Assembly: GCF_000426445.1 (NCBI RefSeq)
Contig: NZ_KE384526.1
Span: 915,213 to 979,212 of the forward strand
DNA length: 64,000 bases
Reading direction: 5' to 3'
DNA from: Brevibacterium album DSM 18261
GTDB taxonomy: Bacteria > Actinomycetota > Actinomycetes > Actinomycetales > Brevibacteriaceae
A program made the position numbers and the translations under genes. Position 1 is the first letter of the stretch. Each line of letters opens with the position of its first letter. The notes beneath the pieces were generated by a model. The model saw nothing but the letters and a program-made list of their open reading frames with translations, ran no database searches and was not told the origin of the DNA. This document shows, in pieces, positions 7,860 through 16,490 of this stretch.

Positions 7860-8675
7860 TCACCGTCCCTTCCACACGGGCCGACGCTTCTCCGCGAAGG
7901 CGGCCAGGCCCTCGCGACGGTCCTCCGAGTCGAGCGCGACCTGGGCGATGGGCCGCTGCTTCTCCCAGGCCTCGGCCTCCGTCCACTCGGCCGACCGGAA
8001 CATGATCTCCTTGCTCGCGGCCAGGGCCGTGGGGCCGTTTCCCAGCATCGAGTCGGCGAGGGCGAGCGCGGTCTCCAGCGCCCCGCCCGGCTCGCTCAGC
8101 CGGTTGACGAGGCCGAGCGCCGCCATCTCCTCCGCGCCGCGCAGCTCTCCCGTCAGCGCCATCTCCATCGCCGCGTGGTAGGGGATGCGACGGGGCAGGC
8201 GGAACAGGCCCCCGCCCACCGCGACGACGTTGTGCCGCACCTCGGGCAGTCCCATCCGGGCGTCCCGGGCCGCGACGATGAGATCGCAGGCGAGGCAGAG
8301 CTCGAGCCCACCGCCCACCGCATAGCCTTCCACCGCAGCGATGAGCGGCTTCCTGCTCGGCCTCGCCATGATGCCGAAGCCGCCGCGCGCGGGCCGCTGC
8401 CGGGGACCTCCCTGCGCCGCCTCCTTGAGGTCCGCCCCCGCGGAGAAGGTGCCCCCCGCACCCGTGATGACCCCGAGGAACAGTTCGTCCGTCTCATCGA
8501 GGAGGTCCATCGCCGCGTTCATCGCCTGCGCGGCGGCGGAGTCCATGGCGTTCCTGGCCTGCGGCCGGTCGATCGTGACGATCAGGACCGGTCCGCGGCG
8601 CTCCGTGCGCACAGCGCCTGCGTGCCCGGGATCTGTGCGCCCGGGGCCTCCGTCGTGCTGAGCTCCTGTGCTCAT
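7860..8675 (-). CDS. Enoyl-CoA hydratase/isomerase (crotonase family)
   Basis: A 271-aa crotonase. The oxyanion-hole segments are GTFSAGADLKEAA and VEGYAVGGGLELCLACD. Both hydratase glutamates are present, in GGGLELCLACD and in MGLPEVRHN, so water addition across a 2-enoyl-CoA is chemically plausible. The C-terminus (EDRREGLAAFAEKRRPVWKG) is the standard crotonase ending. It lies between the SDR gene (45 bp upstream) and the nitronate monooxygenase-like gene (5 bp downstream), consistent with the hydration step after acyl-CoA dehydrogenation. EchA20-type ring hydrolases of steroid degradation have the same fold, so C-C hydrolysis is an alternative. Confidence 0.87.
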   Translation of the reverse strand: MSTGAQHDGGPGRTDPGHAGAVRTERRGPVLIVTIDRPQARNAMDSAAAQAMNAAMDLLDETDELFLGVITGAGGTFSAGADLKEAAQGGPRQRPARGGFGIMARPSRKPLIAAVEGYAVGGGLELCLACDLIVAARDARMGLPEVRHNVVAVGGGLFRLPRRIPYHAAMEMALTGELRGAEEMAALGLVNRLSEPGGALETALALADSMLGNGPTALAASKEIMFRSAEWTEAEAWEKQRPIAQVALDSEDRREGLAAFAEKRRPVWKGR

Positions 8676-8720
8676 CTCACATCCCGTCTGTGTGTCTCGG
8701 TGCGTGCCGCCGGTGTGCGG

Positions 8721-9512
8721 TCACAGGTTGAAGGTGAAGCCGCCGTTGACCGGGTAGGTCTGGCCGGTGATGTACTCGGCCGCATCTGAGGCGAGGAAGA
8801 GCACAGCGTTCGCCACGTCCGAGGGCCGCCCCGGGCGCCGGATGACGTACTTCGACATCATCTTCTTCAGCCGCTCGGGGTTCTGCGCGAGGCGATCCTC
8901 GATGGCCGGGGTGAGCGTCGCGGCGATCGCCACGCAGTTCGCGGTGACCCCGTGACGGCCCAGCGCGCGTGCCGTCGCCCGCGTGAAGCCGGCCGCGCCG
9001 GCCTTCGCCCCGGCGTACACCTCGAGCCCGGGGTCCCCGTACCGCGAGGCCTCGGAGATGATCGTGACGATCCGGCCGTAGCCGTGCTCGATCATCGCCG
9101 GGACCACCGCCGCGGTGCTGTTGAGCACTCCGTAGAAGTTCACGCCGATCTGACTGTCCCAGGTCTCCGGTCCGGTCTCCCAGAAGGGCGCCGAGACGTC
9201 GGCGGCCGGGTTCGCCCCCGAATTGCCCGCGTTGTTCACGAGGATGTCGATGGGGCCGTGGGCCTCCCTCACGGACTCCGCGAGCGCCTTCATGCCCGCA
9301 TGGTCCGTGACATCTCCCTGCACAGCGAAGGCGGAGCCGCCGGCGGCGGTGATCTCGTCCGCGACCGCCTGTGCGCGGTCGAGGAAGTAGTCGTTGACGA
9401 TCACCGCCCGCGCCCCGTGCTCTGCGAAATGGCGCGAGATCTGGGCGCCGATGCCCTGGCCGGCGCCCGTGACGAGGGCGATGCGGCCGTCGAGGCTGAG
9501 GAGGTCGGACAT
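8721..9512 (-). CDS. Short-chain dehydrogenase/reductase
   Basis: A 263-aa classical SDR. The cofactor motif TGAGQGIG is near the N-terminus, followed by DVTDHAG, NNAGNSGANP, the catalytic Ser in VTIISEASRYG and YAGAK, and the C-terminal FabG-like ITGQTYPVNGGFTFNL. The residue pattern ARAVIVNDYF after the first fold contains an Asp that would favour NAD(H). In the cluster it would oxidise the beta-hydroxyacyl-CoA formed by the hydratase, or a ring hydroxyl as IpdF does in steroid degradation. It is 53 bp downstream of the acyl-CoA dehydrogenase gene. Confidence 0.87.
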   Translation of the reverse strand: MSDLLSLDGRIALVTGAGQGIGAQISRHFAEHGARAVIVNDYFLDRAQAVADEITAAGGSAFAVQGDVTDHAGMKALAESVREAHGPIDILVNNAGNSGANPAADVSAPFWETGPETWDSQIGVNFYGVLNSTAAVVPAMIEHGYGRIVTIISEASRYGDPGLEVYAGAKAGAAGFTRATARALGRHGVTANCVAIAATLTPAIEDRLAQNPERLKKMMSKYVIRRPGRPSDVANAVLFLASDAAEYITGQTYPVNGGFTFNL

Positions 9513-9565
9513 GTGTTCTCACCGTGCTTTCATATGGGCTGATTCAGGATGTGGGGAGCACCGGC

Positions 9566-10711
9566 TCAGTGCTCGAGGAGCTTCCGGGCGATCACCCGGT
9601 ACTTCTGGACCTCGGACGGCCCCTCGTAGATCCGGGAGAGGCGCTGCAGGCCGTACCAGTGGGCCAGGGGGCTGTCGAGGGAGGTGCCCGCGGCGCCGTG
9701 GACCTGGATGGCGCGGTCGAGGACCCGCCCCACCGTCTCCGTACCGAGGAGTTTCGCCATACCGGCTTCCACCCGCGTGTCGTGACCGGCGTCCGTGCGC
9801 CCGGCGGCGTTGTAGAGGGCGAGCCGGGCCTGGTGGATCTCCGTCCACGAATCGACGATGAAGCCCTGGACGGCCTGCTTCTCGCTCAGGGGTCCGCCGA
9901 AGACCGAGCGCGTCCGGGCATAGGAGATCATCATCTCCAGCGCCCGGTCAGCGATGCCCAGCGCGGTCGCCGCCACCGTCATGCGCGCGGTGCTCAGCAG
10001 CTTCTGGGCCTCTGCGAACCCCCCGCCCGCGGCGCCCAGCAGCGCCGATTCCTCCACCCGGCAGTCGTCGAGGAACAGCTCGTGGACCCGCAGCCCGCCG
10101 AGGACCTCGATCTCGCGGGCGATCGTGAGCCCCGGATTGTCCTTCTCGACCGCGAAGAGCGAGATGCCGCCGCGCTGGCGCTTGTCAGGGTCCGTGAGCG
10201 CGACGACGAGCACGATATCGGCGGCATCGACCCCGGAGATGAACACCTTGGAGCCGCTGATGACCCAGTTCGACCCGTCCCGCACCGCCGTGGTGCGGAG
10301 GGCACCTCCGGGATCCCCGCCTCCGGAGGGCTCAGTCTGGGCGAACGCCCACCGCATCCGGTCCTCGAGGATCGGCCGGGTGTACCGCTCGTACTGCTCG
10401 CCCTCGGCGGAGACGAGCGCGGCCGGCAGGCCGCCTGCGAACCGGAGCTGGGCCAGCGGGCGGGCGGCCTCCTCGAAGCAGTTCACGAGGTCGTAGACGG
10501 ACAGGTCCGCCCCGCCCAGCGACTCGGGCAGCCGCAGCCCCCAGAGGCCGGCCTCCTTCGCCGCCTCGCGGCCGGGCCGGTGGTCCTCCCAGCTCACCTG
10601 CTCGCCCCGGAGAATGCGCTCCTCCAGCGGCATCTGGTGGTCATCGCAGATGCGGCGGACGAGGGCGCGCAGGTCGTTCGTCTCCTCCGGTCGGGTGATC
10701 GGTTCGTACAT
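9566..10711 (-). CDS. Acyl-CoA dehydrogenase
   Basis: A 381-aa flavin acyl-CoA dehydrogenase of normal length. The mid-domain contains FAQTEPSGGGDPGG and SNWVISGSKVFISGVDAADI. The C-terminal domain ends with LSRIYEGPSEVQKYRVIARKLL, in which the Glu of YEGPSEVQ is the expected catalytic base. GGAGGAAGC immediately before the ATG at 10711 fixes the start; the open frame runs further upstream but that part is not ACAD-like. Only one FadE-type gene is present, unlike the heterodimeric pairs typical of steroid side-chain degradation, so it probably forms a homotetramer. It would introduce the alpha-beta double bond into the activated substrate. Confidence 0.9.
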   Translation of the reverse strand: MYEPITRPEETNDLRALVRRICDDHQMPLEERILRGEQVSWEDHRPGREAAKEAGLWGLRLPESLGGADLSVYDLVNCFEEAARPLAQLRFAGGLPAALVSAEGEQYERYTRPILEDRMRWAFAQTEPSGGGDPGGALRTTAVRDGSNWVISGSKVFISGVDAADIVLVVALTDPDKRQRGGISLFAVEKDNPGLTIAREIEVLGGLRVHELFLDDCRVEESALLGAAGGGFAEAQKLLSTARMTVAATALGIADRALEMMISYARTRSVFGGPLSEKQAVQGFIVDSWTEIHQARLALYNAAGRTDAGHDTRVEAGMAKLLGTETVGRVLDRAIQVHGAAGTSLDSPLAHWYGLQRLSRIYEGPSEVQKYRVIARKLLEH

Positions 10712-10763
10712 GCTTCCTCCTACGGGGGTCGGGGCGGGGGTCCGGGGCATCGGCCGCGCGCCG

Positions 10764-11912
10764 TCAGTCGCGCACCAGCACATGGGCGACGCAGACCGCT
10801 CCGAGGCCCACCATGTGCGCGAGCCCGCGGCGCGCGTCCGGCTGCTGCCGAGGACCGGCCTCCCCGCGGAGCTGACGCGTGATCTCACCGATCTGTCCCA
10901 CACCCGTGGGGCCGATCGGATGGCCCATCGCCAGCAGCCCACCCGAAGGGCTCACGGCCACGCGGCCGCCGATGTCGAAGCTGCCCGCAGCGACCTCCCT
11001 GCCCGCCTGTCCCTCCTCGCACAGCCCCATCGCCTCGGCGTAGAGCAGCTCCTCGATCGAGAAGGCGTCGTGGAGCTCGACGACATCGAGCTGCTCGGGG
11101 CCGAGATCCGCCTCGGCGAGCACCCGGGAGGCGGCGGTGCGAGTGAGCTCCGCATCGTGGTTGGCCTCCCCGTAGAGCTGCTCGCTCACCGACACGGAGG
11201 AGGCGATGCGGATGCAGCGGGACCGGTCGAGGCCCAGCCGCTCGATCCCCTGCTCGGAGACGAGGACGACTGCGGCGGCCCCCTCCCCCACGGGACAGCA
11301 CATGAGCCGGGTGAAGACGCCGGAGACCGGGCGGTCGCCCAGCACCTCGTCGAGGCTCCTGGCCTGCTGCCGCTGCGCATAGGGGTTGCGTGCGCCGTTG
11401 CCGTGGTTCTTCACCGCGACGGCGGCCAGCTGCTCGCGGGTGGCTCCGTATCGCGTCATGTACTCGTCCGCGAGCAGCGCGAAATGCGTGGCGGGGACGA
11501 TGCGGCCGCCCACGAGGCTGCCCAGCCCCGTGTGCTCCGCGGCGTTGGCGACGGCCAGGCGCTTGTCGATCCCGAGCACGAGGGTGACATCGGAGACGCC
11601 CGTCGCGACGGCGAGCGCACCCAGGCGGACGGCGCTGGAACCGGAGGCCGAGGCGTTGTCGATCTGCGTCATGGACACTCCGGTCGCGCCCATGAACGAC
11701 AGCGTCGGCCGGGTGACGGCCATGCCGGAGACCGCTGTGCCGGTATAGATGTTGTCCACGTCCGGATAGGCCACCCCGGCATCTGCGAGGGCTTCGCGGA
11801 CGGCGGTGAGGCCGAGGTCGGGCAGCGTGCGTCCGCTGCCGACGCGCTCATAGCGGTGGAAGCCGATGCCCGCGACGTAGACGGGCGAGAGGTCTCTGAG
11901 GGTCTTGGGCAT
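10764..11912 (-). CDS. Thiolase-fold protein lacking the catalytic cysteine (Ltp2-like aldolase candidate)
   Basis: A 382-aa protein of the SCP2-thiolase/lipid-transfer family. Where thiolases have NAC(A/S)SG, this protein has NASASGSSAV with Ser88, so the acyl-accepting cysteine is absent. HDAF (281-284) and GHP (330-332) of the thiolase fold remain, but the usual C-terminal CxG is not present; the only nearby cysteine is Cys374 in GLGAVCVAHV. The gene starts 1 bp after the stop of a DUF35 protein. The pair matches the architecture of Ltp2-ChsH2(DUF35) retro-aldolases of steroid side-chain degradation, where thiolase cysteines are lost and tyrosines act instead. Aldolytic C-C cleavage of a beta-hydroxyacyl-CoA is therefore more likely than thiolysis. 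Other thiolase-DUF35 complexes (BbsAB, PhlBC) are alternatives. Confidence 0.82.
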   Translation of the reverse strand: MPKTLRDLSPVYVAGIGFHRYERVGSGRTLPDLGLTAVREALADAGVAYPDVDNIYTGTAVSGMAVTRPTLSFMGATGVSMTQIDNASASGSSAVRLGALAVATGVSDVTLVLGIDKRLAVANAAEHTGLGSLVGGRIVPATHFALLADEYMTRYGATREQLAAVAVKNHGNGARNPYAQRQQARSLDEVLGDRPVSGVFTRLMCCPVGEGAAAVVLVSEQGIERLGLDRSRCIRIASSVSVSEQLYGEANHDAELTRTAASRVLAEADLGPEQLDVVELHDAFSIEELLYAEAMGLCEEGQAGREVAAGSFDIGGRVAVSPSGGLLAMGHPIGPTGVGQIGEITRQLRGEAGPRQQPDARRGLAHMVGLGAVCVAHVLVRD

Positions 11913-11913
11913 G

Positions 11914-12354
11914 TCAGTCCTCGATCCTGGCGAAGCGGAGCTGGGCCGCGGCGGGCGTTCCGGCTGCTGCGTCCGTCTCAGCCTCGGCGGTTGCGGCGGC
12001 CTCGGCGGGGACGATCACTCCTGCGACCCTGTCACCGCGCCGCACCGGCGTCGTGTCCCGCATCGTCACCCGGACGACCGGGCCCGCGCTCAGCGCGACG
12101 ATCGCGACCGTGAACGGGACGGCGAGCGAGCGGTCGGGATGGGAATGGACCTCGGAGCTCATGAGCACCGTGCCGGAGGCGGCAATCTCGGCGTGGGACA
12201 GCTCGTCGCCGTGGGTGCCGCAGCGGCGGCAGCCGTAGGACTGCGGCGGGAAATCGACGTAGCCGCACGCCGTGCACGAGGTCGAGAGCAGGCGCACATC
12301 CCGCCCCGCTCCCCTGTGCAGCGGCAGCGTCTCCGTGCGGGAACCGGTGGTCAT
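11914..12354 (-). CDS. Zn-ribbon/OB-fold DUF35 protein, probable partner of the thiolase-fold protein
   Basis: A 146-aa protein with an N-terminal rubredoxin-like zinc ribbon (CTACGYVDFPPQSYGCRRCG, two CxxC pairs), then an OB-fold: AASGTVLMSSEVHSHPD, PFTVAIVALSAGPVVRVTM and RRGDRVAGVIVPA. DUF35 proteins bind CoA or dock onto thiolase-fold enzymes and are usually encoded next to their partner, as here. The ATG at 12354 overlaps the stop of the preceding ABC ATPase gene (ATGA), linking uptake and degradation genes in one transcript. The C-terminus is Ala/Glu-rich. It has no MaoC hydratase domain, so unlike ChsH2 it is a stand-alone DUF35 subunit. Confidence 0.85.
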   Translation of the reverse strand: MTTGSRTETLPLHRGAGRDVRLLSTSCTACGYVDFPPQSYGCRRCGTHGDELSHAEIAASGTVLMSSEVHSHPDRSLAVPFTVAIVALSAGPVVRVTMRDTTPVRRGDRVAGVIVPAEAAATAEAETDAAAGTPAAAQLRFARIED

Positions 12355-13535
12355 GCTCGCTCCTCTCGTGCGGCCTCGGCGGCCAATGGCTGCTGCGCGT
12401 ACTCGGGGTCGCCGGCGGCGCGGTGGCACGCGACCGTGTGCCCCGCGGAATCCGTGTGGCCCGCGGCGGCCGTGTGCCCCGCCACGGCTTCGGCGACGAC
12501 GCTCTCCCCCGCCTCGGCGGCGGCCGGCGCCCCGAGGACGGTGCCCACCCCGACGGGCTCCGGATCCCGCACGGCGCAGACCTCCTTGGCGAAGGGGCAG
12601 CGGGTGCGGAAGCGGCAGCCGCTGGGCGGGTCCGCAGGACTGGGCATCTCCCCGCGCAGCGCGATCCGCTCCCGCGTGCGCTGGACGGCGGGGTCCGCGA
12701 TGGGCACGGCGGAGAACAGCGCCTGGGTATAGGGATGGAGGGGAGTCTCGGTGATCGCCCGGGTGGGGCCCTCCTCGACCACCCGGCCCAGGTACATGAC
12801 GAGGACGGAGTGAGCCATATGGCGGATCGTCGCCATGTCGTGGGAGATGAGGACGATCGACAGGCCCGTGGTCTCCTGCAGCTCCAGGAGGAGGTTGAGG
12901 ATCCCCGAGCGGGTGGAGAGGTCGAGCGCGCTCGTCGGCTCATCGGCGATGAGGATCTCCGGACCGAGCGCCATCGCCCGCGCGATCGCGACCCTCTGCC
13001 GCTGTCCTCCGGACAGCTGACGCGGATACCGCGAGGCGAGCGCCGGAGCGAGCCCCACGAGGTCGAGGAGCTCACCAGCCCTGGCCTCCGCCTCCGCGCG
13101 CGTGGCCAGGCCGTGCACCAGCAGGGGCTCCCCCACCGAGTGCCCCACGCGCTTGGTCGGATCGAGAGAGCCGTAGGGGTCCTGGAAGACGACCTGGACG
13201 CGGCGGCGGAGGTCGCGCGTGTCCCGTGCCCGGCGCGAGCGGGCGGCGCGGTGGCCGGCGACGGTGAGCTCACCGCTGTCCGGCAGGTCGAGGCAGGCGA
13301 GGATGCGGCCCAGGGTGGTCTTCCCGGATCCGGATTCGCCCACGATGCCGAGGGTCTCCCCGCTGCGCAGGGCGAGATCGACGCCGTCGACGGCCCGGAC
13401 CGCACCCGTGCGGCGGCCCAGGAGGTCCCGCCCGAGGGGGAACGTGCGGTGGAGACGGCGGGCCTCGATGACGGGCTCGGATGCCGCAGGGGCGGCCTCG
13501 GACGCCGCAGGGGCGGCGGATGCGCTCGCGTTCAT
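12351..13535 (-). CDS. ABC transporter ATP-binding protein, DppF/OppF type
   Basis: A 394-aa nucleotide-binding subunit. Walker A is GESGSGKTT, the signature is LSGGQRQRVAIARAM and Walker B is ILIADEPTSALD. The C-terminal oligopeptide-transporter extension contains CRFRTRCPFAKEVC, the Cys cluster typical of this family. An additional Ala/Gly/His-rich tail of about 60 residues (AVAGHTAAAGHTDSAGHTV) is unusual; it contains several His residues and has no known role. The start codon overlaps the stop of the DppD-type gene (ATGA). It would energise import through the permeases encoded upstream. Confidence 0.9.
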   Translation of the reverse strand: MNASASAAPAASEAAPAASEPVIEARRLHRTFPLGRDLLGRRTGAVRAVDGVDLALRSGETLGIVGESGSGKTTLGRILACLDLPDSGELTVAGHRAARSRRARDTRDLRRRVQVVFQDPYGSLDPTKRVGHSVGEPLLVHGLATRAEAEARAGELLDLVGLAPALASRYPRQLSGGQRQRVAIARAMALGPEILIADEPTSALDLSTRSGILNLLLELQETTGLSIVLISHDMATIRHMAHSVLVMYLGRVVEEGPTRAITETPLHPYTQALFSAVPIADPAVQRTRERIALRGEMPSPADPPSGCRFRTRCPFAKEVCAVRDPEPVGVGTVLGAPAAAEAGESVVAEAVAGHTAAAGHTDSAGHTVACHRAAGDPEYAQQPLAAEAAREERA

Positions 13536-14626
13536 GCTGCGGCCTCCGGTGTGATCTCCCCGCGGACCACCCGCAGGCAGCGGGTGGGTTCGGTCGCGAG
13601 GTCGTGGTAGACGTCGGTGCGTGTGCAGTCGTCGGTGGCGAAGGGACAGCGCGCGGCGAACCGGCAGCCGGCGGGGAACGAGCCGGCCGCGGGCACCCTG
13701 CCGGGCAGGGAGGTGAGGCGCGAGAACGGCTCCGCCCCGGTGGGCACGGAGGCGATGAGCGCGCTCGTGTAGGGATGCCGGGGCGTGCCGAAGAGCTCGT
13801 CCGTGCCGGCGGTCTCCGCCACGCCGCCGGCGTACATCACCACCACCTCGTCGCAGAAGTCCGCGACGACCCCGAGGTCGTGCGTGACGAGCAGGACCGC
13901 GAGGTCCTGCTCCCGGCGGAGCTCGCGCAGCAGGTCGAGGATCTCCGCCTGGATGGTGACGTCGAGCGCCGTCGTGGGCTCGTCCGCGATGAGGAGGGGC
14001 GGATCGCAGGCGATCGCCGCGGCGATCCCCACGCGCTGCTGCATGCCGCCGGAGAGCTCGTGCGGATAGGCGCGCAGCCGGGCGGCCGCGTTCGGGATGC
14101 CCACGAGCTCGAGGAGCTCGCGTGCGCGGACCCGTGCCGCGGACCGGGATTCGCGCAGGTGGATGCGCCGCGACTCGCCGATCTGATCCCCGACCGTCAT
14201 GGTCGGGTCGAGCGTGCTCATGGGCTCCTGGAAGACGGCGCCGATCCGCCGCCCGCGCGCCCGCGCGAGCTGCCGGGGCGAGAGCCCGAGCAGGTCCGTG
14301 CCCTCCAGCACCGCCGAGCCTCCTGACACCCGGACCTCACGGGGGAGCAGGCCGAGCAGGCTCATCGCGGTCATGGTCTTGCCGCAGCCGCTCTCGCCGA
14401 TGAGCGCGGTCGCACCGCCGCGGCGGACCCGGAAGCTCACCTCGCGCACGAGTCCGGGCTGGACCGCGGCACCGCGGAGGTCGACGGTGAGGTCGCGGAC
14501 CTCGAGGACGGTGTCCGGGGCCTCGGGAGCGGCCGTGGCCTCGGGGGACGAGGCGGCCTCGCGAGCGGCCGTGGCCTCGGCGGCGGTGCCGGCCTCGGCA
14601 GACGAGGCGGCGGTGGGCTCAGTCAT
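13532..14626 (-). CDS. ABC transporter ATP-binding protein, DppD/OppD type
   Basis: A 364-aa nucleotide-binding subunit with Walker [10 protein letters not shown], signature [15 protein letters not shown] and Walker [13 protein letters not shown]. The C-terminus has [14 protein letters not shown], the paired-Cys region of oligopeptide/dipeptide ATPases. The N-terminal 40 residues are Ala/Glu-rich ([20 protein letters not shown]) and precede the first strand [13 protein letters not shown]. The ATG at 14626 lies inside the 3' end of the permease gene (8-nt overlap). It forms the ATPase heterodimer with the DppF-type subunit encoded next. Confidence 0.9.
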   Translation of the reverse strand: MTEPTAASSAEAGTAAEATAAREAASSPEATAAPEAPDTVLEVRDLTVDLRGAAVQPGLVREVSFRVRRGGATALIGESGCGKTMTAMSLLGLLPREVRVSGGSAVLEGTDLLGLSPRQLARARGRRIGAVFQEPMSTLDPTMTVGDQIGESRRIHLRESRSAARVRARELLELVGIPNAAARLRAYPHELSGGMQQRVGIAAAIACDPPLLIADEPTTALDVTIQAEILDLLRELRREQDLAVLLVTHDLGVVADFCDEVVVMYAGGVAETAGTDELFGTPRHPYTSALIASVPTGAEPFSRLTSLPGRVPAAGSFPAGCRFAARCPFATDDCTRTDVYHDLATEPTRCLRVVRGEITPEAAA

Positions 14627-15515
14627 TGCTGTCTCCTCCGGAGAGGGCGTCGCGCAGGGCGTCGCCCAGGGTGTTGAAGGACAGGACAGTGAGGACGATG
14701 GCCACACCGGGGGCCACGACGGCCCAGGGCGCGTCGAACTGGCTCTCATAGGCGGCCCGGAGCATGCTGCCCCAGCTCACGGCCGGCGGCTGCATGCCCA
14801 GACCGAGGAAGCTCAGCGCCGCCTCGGCGAGCAGTGAGATCGCCATGAGCAGGGTGACCTGGACCAGGACCGGCGCGGCGATGTTGGGGAGCACGTTCCT
14901 GAGCATGATGCGCACGGAGCCGGAGCCGATCGCGCGCGCCGAGAGGATGAACGTCTCCTCGCAGACGACCATCGTCGCCCCGCGCACCACCCTGAACAGG
15001 GTCGGGGAGAGGACGATGCCCACGGCGAGCATCGCGTTCGTGAGCCCCTGCCCCAGGACCGCGACGATCGCGAGGGCGAACACGATGGCCGGGACGCTCA
15101 GCAGCGTGTCCGCGAGCGCGCTGAGCGCGCTGTCCGTGCGCCCGCCCCGCATCCCGGCCAGCAGACCGGCGGGGATGCCGACGAGGACGGCGATGCCGAC
15201 CGCGATGAGCGGGGACACGAGCGCCACGCGCGTCGCGGAGAGGATCTGGCTGAGCACATCGCGGCCGTAGCGGTCGGTGCCGAGGAGGTGCTCGCCGCTC
15301 AGGGGTGCGAAGCCGTTCGAGAGGTCCTGCGCCGCCGGATCATGGGGCGCGATCCACGGTGCGAGGACCGCGATCACGAGCACGAGGAGGAGGTAGACGA
15401 GTGCCGCGACCGCGGTCCCCTGGCGCAGGGGCGTGCGCAGGGTCGACCGGCGGGAGACCAGCGCGGGCGCCTCGACCGCCGCCACGGCGGGCGGGTGCTG
15501 CTGTGACTGCGTCAT
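14619..15515 (-). CDS. ABC transporter permease, DppC type
   Basis: A 298-aa integral membrane permease. The N-terminal segment precedes a first membrane span (VAALVYLLLVLVIAVLAPWI), followed by the family hallmark LSGEHLLGTDRYGRDVLSQI and several hydrophobic helices. The EAA-type loop region is LSARAIGSGSVRIMLRNVLP, with AALSFLGLGMQPPAVSWGSM typical of DppC/OppC. The ATG at 15515 overlaps the stop of the DppB-type gene (ATGA), so the two permeases are translationally coupled. Confidence 0.9.
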   Translation of the reverse strand: MTQSQQHPPAVAAVEAPALVSRRSTLRTPLRQGTAVAALVYLLLVLVIAVLAPWIAPHDPAAQDLSNGFAPLSGEHLLGTDRYGRDVLSQILSATRVALVSPLIAVGIAVLVGIPAGLLAGMRGGRTDSALSALADTLLSVPAIVFALAIVAVLGQGLTNAMLAVGIVLSPTLFRVVRGATMVVCEETFILSARAIGSGSVRIMLRNVLPNIAAPVLVQVTLLMAISLLAEAALSFLGLGMQPPAVSWGSMLRAAYESQFDAPWAVVAPGVAIVLTVLSFNTLGDALRDALSGGDSND

Positions 15516-16459
15516 CGCTTCCTCACCTTCGGGTTGACGACGCCGTAGAGGATGTCCACGGTCAGATTGATCACGACCACGATGAGCGCGGTGAGCAGGA
15601 CGTATCCCTGGATGACGGGGTAGTCCCGGGAGAGCACGGAGCTGATCGCGAGGTTGCCGAGGCCGGAGATGCCGAACACCGTCTCGACGACGACCGTGCC
15701 GCCCAGGAGCGTGCCGCCGGAGAGGCCGATCACCGTGATGACCGGGATCGCGGTGTTGCGCAGCACGTGGCGCAGCACCAGCTGCGCGCCGGTCGCGCCG
15801 CGGGCGCGGGCGGCCCGGATGAACGGCTTCTCCATGACGTCGATGACCCCTCCGCGAGTGTGCCGGGCGATCTCCGCCGCGACCGTCGTGCCGAGGGCGA
15901 TGGCGGGCAGCACGATGTGCGAGGCCCACTCCCCCGTCCCCCTCGCCAGCGGCGCATAGGAGGTGGCGGGCAGCCAGTTCAGCGTGATGGAGAAGATCGT
16001 GACGAGCATCATCCCCACCCAGAAGCTCGGCATCGCGATGCCGAGGCCCGCCAGTGCCGAGACGCAGCGGTCCACGATGCGGCCCCGGGTGAGACCGGCG
16101 ATCGCACCGAGGAGGACGCCCGCCATGACCGCGAAGGCGAGCGCGCCCAGGGCGATGGAGAGGCTGGGCGGGACCGCGTCGAGGAGGAGCCGCGTGACGG
16201 CGAGGCCGGAGAAGAGTGACTCCCCCAGATCTCCCGTGAGCACTCCGCGCAGGGCGTTCCAGTACTGCACCGGGAGCGGCTCCGTGAGACCGAGGCTCTC
16301 CCGGATCTGGTCGACGGCCTCGGGCGTGGCCTGCTCGCCCGCGATGACCTCGGCCGGATCACCGGGGACCAGCCGGATGAGCATGAACGTCATCAGGTGG
16401 ACGAGCCAGAGCACCAGCAGACCCCGCAGGGCTCTGTGGATCAGGAAAGCTGCTTGCAT
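15512..16459 (-). CDS. ABC transporter permease, DppB type; first gene of the cluster
   Basis: A 315-aa permease starting MQAAFLIHRALRG with the first span LLVLWLVHLMTFMLIRLVPG and the DppB hallmark DPAEVIAGEQATPEAVDQI. The EAA loop region is FIRAARARGATGAQLVLRHV. The ATG at 16459 is preceded by GAGGAG and is preferred to longer in-frame starts, which read into the promoter. As the first gene downstream of the divergent promoter, it begins the roughly 14-kb minus-strand unit that runs through the catabolic genes. Confidence 0.9.
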   Translation of the reverse strand: MQAAFLIHRALRGLLVLWLVHLMTFMLIRLVPGDPAEVIAGEQATPEAVDQIRESLGLTEPLPVQYWNALRGVLTGDLGESLFSGLAVTRLLLDAVPPSLSIALGALAFAVMAGVLLGAIAGLTRGRIVDRCVSALAGLGIAMPSFWVGMMLVTIFSITLNWLPATSYAPLARGTGEWASHIVLPAIALGTTVAAEIARHTRGGVIDVMEKPFIRAARARGATGAQLVLRHVLRNTAIPVITVIGLSGGTLLGGTVVVETVFGISGLGNLAISSVLSRDYPVIQGYVLLTALIVVVINLTVDILYGVVNPKVRKR

Positions 16460-16490
16460 CGCACTCCTCATCGAGCTCGAAGGTGATGTC

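Noticed and set aside
2513..16459. Identification of the cluster as the steroid KstR2 regulon
   Set aside because: No IpdAB, no FadE30-33 series and a family-5 ABC importer are found, so only a distant resemblance can be claimed.
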